From Mayamaea pseudoterrestris (lineage: Eukaryota; Bacillariophyta; Bacillariophyceae; Sellaphorales; Sellaphoraceae), in NCBI GenBank assembly GCA_027923505.1, contig BROI01000023.1:310001-374000 (forward strand): a stretch of 64,000 nt of DNA, read 5' to 3'. A program made the translations under genes and the position numbers. Shown here piece after piece: positions 39,860 to 50,580 of the stretch. The notes under the pieces are model-generated. The model saw only the letters and a list, made by a program, of their open reading frames with translations. It was not told the DNA's origin and made no database searches. The stretch's first letter is position 1, and each line of letters starts with the position of its first letter.

Positions 39860-41187
39860 ATGTCGCATGATCCAAGAGCGTATCATGACGGTAATGCTAA
39901 ACGTCAATGGCCTAACGTAGCGTACCCAACCTCGATTCATTCTGATTTTGATGCCGCACCTTATCGTCCAGTCGATTCGCACAGTTCCGCTACCGGTGGC
40001 GGATACGGCGGCTCCAGTGGACATTACCATGGACTATATTCTCGACAAGATGATAGGGAAATGGTGCAAAGTACCTACACGCACCAACATCCTACTGCAT
40101 ATGGAGGGCAGCATTACTATTCCAATCCACCGCATATCCAAAGTCAATGGGCATTCCACAATACGGGAGCAGCAGTGCCGACCATTTTCGAATCATCATT
40201 TCCCAACATCAACTCCGCTCCTTGCTACACGAGCACTACATCGGCAAGCATTGCTAGACTCGAACCTTGCAACGGCTTCTCAACCGTCCGTGAGCCTCGA
40301 CACTTTGAGGCGGACGAACATTCAGGCTCAACATCCACCGAAGCCTCCAAACACATACGAAGCACCAAGCGCAGAGCATCAGCGACAGGCAAACGTTTTG
40401 CCTGGACAGACTGTTTGCACCGGAGCTTTGTCAATGCCATCTTTACGACTGGCTTGAAACAGTGAGTGGGTCCGCGCGATGAGTGTTTATCTTTTAGCTT
40501 CTTTAACTCACTCTTTCCCCTTTACATACTACTAGCTCACTACCAGTGGAGCTAATTCAGTCAAAGCACTTTACATCTCTGAGACATAAAGTCTGTCCCG
40601 ATGACGTTCAAGCTACGTTACAAAAGTACCGGGCGCACGAAGCAGATGTACAAAGCCTTCTGCAAGCAGCGGAAGGCGCCTACAGGACGAAACGAATACG
40701 AATGAGCGAGCAAGCTCTTTCAATCAAATCTAGCGGCGACGTCGATTCGCTGAACGCGGATACACAAACAGCTCATGGCGCGACGCATTGCCATCTGACC
40801 CTACTCGCCTTGACGGAGGACGAAGAAAAATCTTCACTGGGGCTGTCACTAGGCAGCCTCATGGAACTTCTCAAGACACTGGAGGCTAAACTTATCATAC
40901 AAAGAGCTGCTACCAAGGTGCAAACCTCGAACGATTGCGAATCATCTTCATCGAAAAACGAGAGCGCTTTTATTTCCAGCGAGGCCAATGCACAAGGGCC
41001 AATGAACGCGCCCTCAGCACCGGCTCCGTCGCAATCTTCCATCAACGGGCCTGCAAAAGGCTCGCCGCAGTTGGCGAATGTACCACCAATGCCACGAAAA
41101 GGATCAATATCAGAGATTGAGTCCTTTGGCGTCGCCAGTCTGGTAGAAGGTATGCAGAACGATGAACCTTTGTTTAGCTATTTATAA
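39860..41187 (+). CDS. GARP/Myb-like transcription factor paralogue A
   Basis: Exons 39860-40461 and 40536-41187 (74-nt intron) give 417 residues. A Tyr/His/Ser/Gly-rich N-terminal 180 residues precede the DNA-binding domain GKRFAWTDCLHRSFVNAIF, TGLKH across the junction, SLPVELIQSK and ATLQKYR. The pattern W-x3-LH-x2-FV-x-AI-x3-GL...LxKYR matches GARP (ARR-B/G2-like, SHAQKYF-related) domains. A second block shared by all five paralogues follows (LTLLALTEDEEKSSLGLSLG, LMELLKTLEAKLIIQRAAT), probably a helical dimerisation segment. The C-terminus EPLFSYL is an acidic-hydrophobic motif shared with B, C and E. Nuclear regulator by family; targets unknown. Confidence 0.82.
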
Positions 41188-41741
41188 ACTTTATAATTGG
41201 TTTCGCTTTGAGCTAGCGGTATGAAGGGCAATGAAGCTGGTAAGCCTCATTCTGTATACTAAAACAGATAGGAGTCGATACTAATATGAAAGAGAATGAT
41301 GTAAACGTAGATGATGAGTATGTACCATCGTCATAAGCGCGAGACTGCGACAGCAGGGCGCATGCGGAAAAGATCCGTTGCACGATCGATGACGTCAGTT
41401 GTGAGTTGCAGGTTCTTCTTGCAACGTGGTTCCCGATCTCTTGACTCCAGATTCGAAAACCTCCAGCAGCACTTCACACGCGTGCCCTTCTGTGCCCCGG
41501 CATTTGAGACGAATTGCGCATCGCCATCGTGAGTCGATTTATTATCCTTTGCAGCCTCCATAATCGTACCGCCTACCCATACTGCTCAAGCCCCGACTAA
41601 CACGGTCAATCTAGTTCCGCAGTTTGAAGGTAGATACATGATACATGGAAGTTGAAATTTGACAGATTCATCCGTTCGGTCCACTGAATCTTCCCTTAGC
41701 TTGGCGAATCAACCTCAAACGAGTCCGAGCGTCCGAGCAAC
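41188..41741. other. Intergenic between GARP paralogues A and B
   Basis: About 550 bp, holding the 3' flank of A and the promoter of B. No separate gene seen. Confidence 0.45.
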
Positions 41742-43059
41742 ATGTCAGGCTATCAAGCTGGCGACAATAGAGGTGACTGGCCTGCCGATGCATATTCATC
41801 CTCGTATCAAACTTTTGAAAGCATGGCGCATATGACTGACGCCTACGGATACACCTATACAATGAACCCTCGCGGAGGGTATCCAGGAGAATGGGCTGCA
41901 CCACACCAATCGTATCTAAACCACGTCCATGAAAGCAATGCCTTCGGGCAGCAGCAATACAACCAGGCAGGTGCTGGGTGGATGCCATACTATTTGGGTC
42001 GTTCGAATCCGGCCATTTACGAAACTGCGTACGACGACGTGACTCCACAAGGCTATGGGTCATACATGGTGGAAGAACAGCAAGGAAATGCCAGTATAAC
42101 AATCAAAGCCAGGTTAAAAGTATCCGACACCAGTGATCAAATTAGCTCCGTGTCAACCAGTGGCTCGATTTCTATAATGAGAAAGAAGCGGCGTAAAGTG
42201 GGAGCTCGCTTCGCGTGGACAGACCCGCTGCATCGCGATTTCGTTATAGCCATTTTTTCGATGGGTCTGAAAAGGTAAGAACGTGATAGTATCTACTCTT
42301 GCGAGGCTTGCCCGTTCTGGTTTGCTAATGGTCTTTTTCACGACCACCTTCAGCGCGTCACCTGAGGAGCTTGTTCACTCGATTCGCCATCAAACGAATA
42401 GCAAGCTGATAGCAACCGATTCTGTCAAAAATGTTTTGGAGATGTATAAAGATGCATTGCCATCTACGAAGACAAAGCTAGCGACTACACTCGACGCTAA
42501 GACGGATGCAACTGGGAAACGCAAGCTGTCCGATGATCCAGGCGACGAAACAAGTACTTCCCACAGTGCCTGCGCCTCCATGACAAGGCCTGTCAAGACT
42601 CACATCTATCTAGACCTACCAAACCTAACCGAAAATGAAGCAATGTCGAGCTTGGGAGCATCGCTCGGCAACCTTGTCCGCCTGTTGAAATCGTTAGAGA
42701 ACAAGCTTGTCGTGCAACGACGAGAATGTGAATCCGCCGCAGTGAAGCATACTATTACGGTGGCGACGCCGGCGGTGTCACAATTGTCACATGAGTTGAC
42801 TACAGCGGTTGTAAAATTCGACGTTTGCCGCTCAGCAAACGAAGTTGCGGTTTCAAAAGCTGGGCAACAGTTGCCGACTACAATTCATGATGGGGACTTA
42901 CCAAATCGATTCGCGTATCCTTCTCTAGCACCAGCCAGTCGCATGCCTGACAACAGCAGGAATCAAATGCGCCCCGAAAAAGATGCGATAGTGGACGTGG
43001 GTCTAATTGACGGCCGTATGGACGATGAACGAATGTTTAGCTACCTCAAAAGCTTGTAG
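41742..43059 (+). CDS. GARP/Myb-like transcription factor paralogue B
   Basis: Exons 41742-42274 and 42354-43059 (79-nt intron, same position and phase as in A) give 412 residues. The N-terminal half is Tyr/Gly/Gln-rich with no domain. The DNA-binding domain is ARFAWTDPLHRDFVIAIFSM, GLKSASPEELVHS and VLEMYK, where the final helix has drifted from LxKYR. The shared second block reads LDLPNLTENEAMSSLGASLG and LVRLLKSLENKLVVQRRE. The C-terminus DDERMFSYLKSL is the common acidic-hydrophobic tail. KKRRK just before the domain may be a nuclear signal. Confidence 0.82.
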
Positions 43060-43548
43060 GGAAAACACCGCGAAGGCCTCCTCGTTTCTGATACGTCTCG
43101 TAAATACAATCTGCTAGCTGTAATGTTGTTGCATGTTGTTCGTCGCTTTCCATCTTCTTGGCATAAAATATACAAGTAGGGAAACTGTGGCTTCATTTCC
43201 ACTACGTCCATAGTTATATGTCCCACCGCGCGCCCATCGTGTTCTGCGTGGCTTCCCGTTGGCGCTTGAGCAAGGCCTTCGACGCTTCAACCAACGAGAT
43301 TCATACACCGAATCATGTCGACTATCTTGCCTAATGATGTCATGCACCTCGTCAAACTATATGCAAGTATAAAAACATCGTTTTTGGGCATCACATCCCG
43401 GTAGAATTGCTTTGGCTAGGCTCTTTATTTTGTAAGCAAATTTGGATTGATATCTGTACCCGTCCCCACCCGAACCTGTTGAGGTCGCAAGATGCCCAGA
43501 GATTCTCCGGATCAAGCCCAAAAGCCACAAACCATTTCCCGGTAGATA
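43060..43548. other. Intergenic between GARP paralogues B and C
   Basis: About 490 bp. No gene or repeat family recognised. Confidence 0.45.
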
Positions 43549-44987
43549 ATGTCAGAGCTTCCTGATGGCTATCCCCGGGTGAGTAGCCGTGACACGAAGC
43601 AAGTAGTTCAAAATCCCGCCGCAGTCAGCTACCCTAGTGATGCACCGGAGACTCCTCCAGTGCACGGCTTCGAAACCCATCCAATGAGTTCAAACTATCG
43701 CGACTGTTTAGAATTAGAGCGGAAAACGGCATCCTTTACAGAAGTGCCTCGCTTCTCGCAACAAAATAGCCATCATTTTGGTCACAAGCAGCATCCATGG
43801 GTCAATCCGTTCGTTCGTTTACCAATGCAACATCCGCCGATGTCCGCAGGGCATGCAGACTCTAGTGGCTATGCCCTAAGCTATCCATTGACCAACCATT
43901 CGACTGCAAGGAAGCGACATCGAAACGAGCAATTCTTGTCAGAAAACGCAGCGGCGGCCCGATACGACGCGTCAGAGGAGAAGAATAGGCAAAGGTCGAA
44001 GAGATTTAACTGGTCGGATGATCTGCATCGCGACTTTGTTAGTGCTGTATTTATAACAGGTCTTAACATGTAAGTCAAGCGTGTCATCTGTAAAATTTGT
44101 GCCGTTAACTCGCTTTCTCACTATCGAATCGTCATTGTCTTTGCAACAGCGCAACTTCTGGCCAGCTTCAAGAGGACATGAATGCCGAAATTCCTCAAGC
44201 ACCATTCAAAAGCATTAAGCACTACCTGTCCAAGTATAAAACTGAGCAAGAAGTCATTCGAAAGACGCAATTGAGCTTTGCCTCGCCTTCGACGAACGAG
44301 ACGCCTCACAACCGAGCCAAAGCCATCGCTGAGCGCGACAGTCATACTCGGCGTACCTCTGACTCGGGAGTAGAGCAAGTGGGCATACCTGCCTCGAAGC
44401 AGTCGTCAAGAGATATTGAACGAAAGGATGAAAAAGAGCTTATCGTGCCAGCACTCACCAATGACGAAGCTAACTCGCACCTTGGAACGTCGTTAGGCTA
44501 CTTGATTGGTATTCTCAAGTCTTTGGACGAGCAACTGACACGACAGCGCGCTAGGAGTACTAGCAAACACCAGAGTGCCGGTTTAGCACCTCGCCCGACT
44601 AACTTTGGAATTTCCTCGACAGGAATGCATGACTACACACGAGTCTTCTTTGCCGACCTTACTACAGAACTGGGCAGCGACTCTCCGTTTTTTGTCGCAT
44701 TGGATGTCACAGTCAATGAGGACGCTTCATCACCACCAAAAAACGATTTGCCTTTTTCTCGTCCTACTAAACAACCGACTCAGGTTCAAGAGTCGTGTCT
44801 GTCCGACTGCATGGGCAGAATTGACGATGACCATTTAGTGGACGAAAAGCTCTTTGACTTCCTGAGGACCTTACAGCTGCCTAAAAGAGAGGCGGAGATT
44901 TACACTTCGCTGACTATTTTTACGACCTCGACACCGCAAAATATTCCAATAATAAAAATTAACATCGCAAAAAGGCTTAACCTTTAA
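43549..44987 (+). CDS. GARP/Myb-like transcription factor paralogue C
   Basis: Exons 43549-44069 and 44150-44987 (80-nt intron, conserved phase) give 452 residues. The domain reads SKRFNWSDDLHRDFVSAVF, TGLNIATSGQLQEDM and IKHYLSKYK. The second block reads LIVPALTNDEANSHLGTSLG and YLIGILKSLDEQLTRQRA. The common tail motif DEKLFDFLRTL is present but followed by about 40 extra residues (through RLNL), so the stop used by the other paralogues was probably lost. The N-terminal 140 residues are Pro/His/Gln-rich and unlike A or B, showing fast divergence outside the domain. Confidence 0.8.
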
Positions 44988-45853
44988 CCTTAAGTTGGCT
45001 AAAATTGCCAATTATAATTGAATTGGGAGTGATCAACCGCTCGAGGATTGCAGTTTTAATTGGACGGCTTGGAGACTGCCAATCGGATTGCAATAAATTG
45101 TTTCCAGGGTATGCTGACACGGTAGGCAAAAACTTGCGTACAGTAGCACACGGGTCATATGTTTATACTACTTATACTACCAGTTGTGCTTCCCAGATTC
45201 CAGTGTCCATTGCCGGAATAACAGGCGAGGGCGGTCACAGTCCAGTTGCAAGTTGAAGTAGAGCGTCATAATTTTACTCAAATTGCGCGGGAAAAGTGTC
45301 ATTGCACCTCGTGTTCCCATGCGACGTGCACGAGCAGCTTTCTTCTCCTTCCTATCTGCGCATTTTGAACTTCTATCGACCGACTCGATCAGCAGCCCAT
45401 CGGCGAAGTGCGGCTCTCATTAGCCGCTACTGTCTTCAAGAGCAGTATTGGAGCTGCATTGTTACTTTGCAATACGAAGTGTTAAAACGAGCGAATAGCT
45501 AAACAATCCCAGCGCTTGTCGCCAACTCGTCACCGCGTTGTTCAACTAGGTACGAGGCTGTTTTGAAAATGCCGATATTTTACGAGCAATACGAGTATCC
45601 GCTGTCAGAAGAAGCACAAGACATGAAAATCCCCACAAAGCAAATAACAGGATTTATCGCTCAATTAGGCATCTGATCCCAGAGCCGCCAAAAGAATTGC
45701 CAATATTTTGAGCGCCAATAAATTGTTTCCAGGGTATGCTCACGAGTACTCATCAATCATCATGCGCCAACACACCTACCACGCCCTGCTCCTTCCGTTG
45801 CAACATCCGATCCGAATGGCAACTTTTACACTGCGCAACAATAATCGTACTGC
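44988..45853. repeat. Intergenic C-D with a 25-nt perfect direct repeat
   Basis: A 25-nt string starting CAATAAATTGTTTCCAGGG is identical at 45091-45115 and 45716-45740, both preceded by GCC- or TTG-rich sequence, 625 bp apart. This is a trace of local duplication between the paralogues. No gene recognised in the interval. Confidence 0.6.
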
Positions 45854-46709
45854 ATGGCTGGCGGACCATCGATAGCTTCTGGCTTGTCTGATCAACAGTA
45901 TGCATATCCAAGTTACACGCAAAGCATGTACCTGAACCAGCCAGAGAGTTACGGAAGAATCCCAACCGTTGCCGAGACAATGACTCTTGGTACAGAAGAA
46001 AGTTATTATATGACAGATCGCCGGAAAAACGCAACATATTACCAATATGACCAAGAAATGATGAGTTGTCATAATAATCCACCGTTGTTGGTATCGGACG
46101 ATCGATCTGGCCCAACATCGAGAGGAGTGTTGCAGTTGCGACAGCCGACGCGTAATCCACAGAAGCGATTCGTGTGGACTGACGCACTACATGGGCACTT
46201 CGTCCATTCGATCTTTAACATCGGTTTAAAAACGAACGTTTTTGATTGTGCGATGCCAGTCGCTCAAGCAATTCTCTGTGGAATCTCACACCATTCACAC
46301 ATGGTTCCCCTGACACCGTGTCTTGCCAGAAGAGCTCCAGCAGCGTTTATGCGGGTTGACCAACGATAGGTGCGTGGTAGCAACTGAATGCTTGCAGCGC
46401 ATCCTGAGCGAGTATAAAAAGATCGAGCCTGCCATGAAAAGGACATTGCGAGTAGCCCGCCACATCGTTAGTCGGGCCATCAAGAAACAAATGCCAAACG
46501 AACAAGCGCTTGGAGCGCGAAAGAAGCACAACACACGACTAAAGACGAAGTATTACTTTCTTACTTTGCCGACGCTGAACAAGGTTAAACTCGCATCGCC
46601 AATTGGGAAATCTCTCGCTGCGCTAATTGATTTACTCCAGATACTCGAATGGCGAGTGGTAGCCCAAAGAACAAGCATGACCTTGACGGACAATCCTGCA
46701 AGGCGCTAA
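45854..46709 (+). pseudogene. Degenerate GARP-like paralogue D
   Basis: Exon-1-like frame 45854 to about 46230 ends in QKRFVWTDALHGHFVHSIFN, IGLKT, matching the first half of the domain. The second half lies downstream in another frame from about 46333: LPEELQQRLCGL, LQRILSEYKK, then the shared block (FLTLPTLNKVKLASPIGKSL, ALIDLLQILEWRVVAQRTS). No GT-AG pair with the phase used by the paralogues joins the two parts: the donor after GLK is absent, a TGA lies just upstream of LPEEL in that frame, and the nearest AG acceptor gives the wrong phase. The product is short (N-terminal region about 105 residues) and lacks the C-terminal acidic-hydrophobic tail. Conserved HRDF is HGHF. Probably a pseudogene; a shortened functional form cannot be excluded. 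Confidence 0.7.
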
Positions 46710-47702
46710 CCAAAAGCGAACCCAAACTGTCGCTGGAAGCACCATAGGTTACGACCTACATCACAAAGTATCGCCATTGATCTTGCTGCAAGGCCGGAAA
46801 CAGCCACAATAGTCGATAGCTGTATCTGAAAAAGAAATAGAATAGTAAAGGTAGCTAATAATACTTGACGTTAGCAAGGCGAAGTGGGTCTCGATCGTAT
46901 ATGGCCCGAATTACTCCACCCCTTAATCGCGACAAATATCTAAAACTACGTCCATCTATGAAGCGCTGTACATGATGATGACAATATAAAACGAACGCTG
47001 CCATGCCCGATACGAACAAGCCAGACTATACTCAATTTAAACAGATTACCAGTGGTATAATATTACGATACCACCAAATGGCGTGTGACAAGGAGTCAAG
47101 CAAGGCGTCGACACGCTAATTTGCAAGATTCATATTCAAGAAGCATGTGGACCACAGATTCCGGGGCGTATATGAAGTATGCTGGTTCCATGCGCGCCGG
47201 TCCAGCTTTGCACAAGTGCAAAGCTCCTTTTTTGCACAAAATGCGTCATTCAAGATGCTGCTTATGGACCAATGAGACATTTTCGGAAATAAAAGTAACA
47301 ACGAGTCCGCGGACGGCGTCGATGAAGCCGTGGGAAGGATAATGAAGCCAAGCTCGAATATTGCCCGGCTTCATTGCGATCCTTTTGTCATGTTAACACC
47401 GTCGGCAAGCCGCCGATGAATCTCAACTGAATCTTCCGCGCTTAAAGAGACCTTTATACTCGCCCACTGCAACATCAGCGGACATATGGCAGTTCGAATG
47501 AAGTTACAGCAGCCGATCCTGAGATAGTCGTGTCATTGCCAGAGAAAGCGAGACGAATCTTCATCGCCTTTTGACTGAAACAAAGATTCTTCTGTTCCCT
47601 GACTTGTTGAAGCGAAGCCCGAAGTACTGAAAACGCAGCGCCAAGTGTCAACTAAAGCTTGATTGAAGGTGCCATTGAACCGCAATACAGTTAAATCGCA
47701 TA
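46710..47702. other. Intergenic between D and E, about 1 kb
   Basis: Promoter side of paralogue E. Short open frames only. No palindrome or array. Confidence 0.45.
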
Positions 47703-49172
47703 ATGTCCGATGTTGCAAATGGCGTCAAGAAGGAGTTTCCAGACGAGGAAAAGCGTAAGCGATGGCAAACGGAAACTGTACGATCAACGCTGAGCCACTC
47801 GGCGGCAAACGTAAGCACGCTTAGTTCGAGTGCCGCATCCGTTTATTGTGCAATGAATCAGCAACAGCGGCAGCAACATCAGTTTGTAGGACCCCATTCA
47901 CCGCAAGACTTGTATTCGTACCAGAGAGGGCCTTTGCATCCTGATCCATACTACGCAGCCGACGTTGCGCACCATCAATGGGCCGCCAGCACCATGGGAC
48001 TGAGCATTCCGCCAATCCCCGAAGGCGTCTACACGGACATGAGTGGTGGGGGCTTTCCTCCGACGCAAACGTTGCTGATTCGCAAGCGGCGGAGGGCATC
48101 CTCCGACGTTGACTATACAGAGCCATCCTCGGACAATGACGAGCAAACTAGCTCTCTTTCCACGGCTGCCCCGCCTCCAAAGAGCCGACGGAAGAAAAGA
48201 GCGGCTTCAGCTAGCAAGCGGACAGGCAAACGCTTCGCCTGGCCGGATGACTTGCATCGGGATTTTGTCACGGCCATTTTCGCAACGGGGCTCAAGCAGT
48301 AAGTCAATCATGCAGAAGTGGGCAAGGTGTAATCGTACAAGTATTTTGCATTTTAAATTGCCAGCCACTCATCGTCTCTCCTTTGCCTTTCCGTCCTCTT
48401 CAGCGCATCCCCAGGTCAATTGGCCGACATCATGTCCATGAAGACATCAGCCGTGTCGACGGAAGCCGTCAAGAGCTACTTGGTCAAGTACCGAGGCAAG
48501 CAGGCCGATGCACGAAACTCTTTCATGAGCTCCTACGAGGCGGGTCAGCTGGCGGCCGCAGCAGGCAAGCCTACCAGTAGCCAGAGCGATTCTACAAGGC
48601 AAAATGACTCCACCCGTCATGGCAGTAGTGCCTCGTCTACCGACGATGAAAGAACACCTTCCCAAACCATTTCCAAGGAGCAACATGGCATGCTTTCTCT
48701 TCCGAAGCTCACTGAAGATGAAGCCGGTTCGCACTTGGGAGCGTCTCTGGGCTATCTCATGGGTCTCTTGGCTACATTGGAGCAGCAGCTCGTTGCCCAA
48801 CGAGCTGCTACGCAACTCAGCTCCTTTCGAACCGCTAAGAGCAAGTCAGTGGGAGCAACCATGGCGCACATGCATTCGGTCCGCGAGCATGTTCGTCAAG
48901 TAACAGGAGGTGCAGCGGGAGCTGCCACAGTGGTTACTGCGCCATCGACGGTAGCCACGGAAGCAACCAACAGCACAGCAGAGTACCACGAGCAATATCA
49001 AGATCATGATCTATCATCCGAAATAACTACACATCCACCCGAGTCGCCTACGAACCTTCGTAACAAGCTAATGATGCAGCGGCATGGATCGATTGACATT
49101 AGCAGCTTTGACGGGTTGGAACATGACGACGATGACGGAGAAAACATTTTCAGCTTTCTCAACAGTATCTAG
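47703..49172 (+). CDS. GARP/Myb-like transcription factor paralogue E
   Basis: Exons 47703-48298 and 48404-49172 (105-nt intron, conserved phase) give 454 residues. This is the clearest family member: GKRFAWPDDLHRDFVTAIF, ATGLKHASPGQLADIMSM and AVKSYLVKYR, close to the GARP consensus including the proline before helix 2 and the final LxKYR. A basic stretch (KSRRKKRAASASKRTGKR) precedes the domain. The second block is LSLPKLTEDEAGSHLGASLG and LMGLLATLEQQLVAQRAAT. The tail DGENIFSFLNSI closes the protein. It may be the least changed copy. Confidence 0.85.
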
Positions 49173-49713
49173 ATGTGTGAAAGGGATACATGCATTATAC
49201 CGGATGGCGTTAAACATACTATTAACCTATTATTTTCTACTCTGTCACTGGAAACCAAAGTGGAGAGGCATTCTGGCTTGGATATCTTCCTAATTCGTCC
49301 CTCCTTCATTAGTGACAATATTGGCTTCTCTGCCGTAATATACAGTCGATCACAAACCTTTCGTCCCCTTGTATAAAGTTTGTATCGATGCGATGAACAC
49401 GACGCCTCTCATTCCTTGCGTCGGGACACTACCGTACCGTACCTCCAGCGCATAATGATGGATAGCTAAACAACCTTAAGCCAGTGCGACATTTATGGTA
49501 TGCGTGACGCATTCGTTTCGTTCTGGCCCGCCATGGCAAAATGTGGCAACGATTCTCCCAAACCATTCGATAAACTAAAATTGTAATATGCACACTTGCA
49601 GCTTGACAGAGCCAAGCTCTATGTGATCTGGTTGAACCAATATCAGGAGCTGACTGAACTGGCTGTTCGCTTCTTCTATCTCGCCGCAAGCGCCATCGAC
49701 TGCTCCGAAGAAA
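49173..49713. other. Intergenic
   Basis: About 540 bp between paralogue E and the next gene. No repeat or gene recognised. Confidence 0.45.
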
Positions 49714-50580
49714 ATGCGGCGACATGGCTCATTTTTCTTGCTGACAGTTTGGTATTTGACGATGCGGCTCGACCCATGCATGGGTTTAATGCCAAGAAAG
49801 ACTGTAAGAAGATTGATAGTGAATCAGCCAGCAATTGATAATTCAAATGACGATTCGTATCATGAAGTAGAAGTTGCTTCGGGAACGACTGGGCGATTCC
49901 ATTTCCAATCTGATTGTCGAAAGCAACGTGAAGAATTGCCGCTTCTTTCATCAGCAAGACGACACTTCGTTCTCCAGCTGCTATATGCCTCGCTGTTACC
50001 ACAAGTTTCTTTTGCGAGAGAGCCGATTCAGCTCGAGTATTGCCTCGTGTCACTTTTGCGAGCACTCGGCATGTTTCGTGCCATTGCCACGGAGCTTGGC
50101 AACACATCCAATGGTTCCTTCAAGCTGAATACATATCTGGAGGCCAGAGCTGGAGCCAAGGCGCTGCTAACGGGCAAGCTTGGAGGTGGTGGTACCATTA
50201 CAAAGCGAGTATACGCCCTCTCGTCCCTTCGGTTTGTTGAATGCTTGGCCACTTTACAGCAGCAGTACAAGGATTTGCCTATACTGGCTTCGTCATCACC
50301 TACCAGCACAAGGAGTGCACCTACTGCTGACATTACGCGCGACCTTGTCGAAGCCATTGCCGAATTGGTCGAGTTCGACGGTCTTGACTCATTGACGGAT
50401 CCATCCCCTCGATCAGCACTGACTCTTGCCCAATACACGGACCAAAAGGCAGTGTTTGTTCGACGATGCTTGGTTGAAAAGGTCCTGCCCTTGGGTGAAC
50501 GTATATTGCAGTACTATAAGGATATGCCGGCGATGGAAACGGCGAAACGATACATGCAGCAATACTATGCCGACGAATAG
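49714..50580 (+). CDS. Putative organelle-targeted, possibly thylakoid-lumenal, protein
   Basis: The 288-residue intronless product opens with MRRHGSFFLLTVWYLTMRL, a signal-peptide-like start, and has a second leader-like segment at about 80-100 (SSARRHFVLQLLYASLLPQV ending SFAREP), the pattern of a two-step import into thylakoids. The mature part is mainly helical: LEYCLVSLLRALGMFRAIAT, LEARAGAKALLTGKLGGGG and YALSSLRFVECLATLQQQYK, ending in YMQQYYADE. I do not recognise the family. Helical lumenal proteins of photosystem II have this kind of size and layout, but no signature is seen. Confidence 0.6.
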   Translation: MRRHGSFFLLTVWYLTMRLDPCMGLMPRKTVRRLIVNQPAIDNSNDDSYHEVEVASGTTGRFHFQSDCRKQREELPLLSSARRHFVLQLLYASLLPQVSFAREPIQLEYCLVSLLRALGMFRAIATELGNTSNGSFKLNTYLEARAGAKALLTGKLGGGGTITKRVYALSSLRFVECLATLQQQYKDLPILASSSPTSTRSAPTADITRDLVEAIAELVEFDGLDSLTDPSPRSALTLAQYTDQKAVFVRRCLVEKVLPLGERILQYYKDMPAMETAKRYMQQYYADE

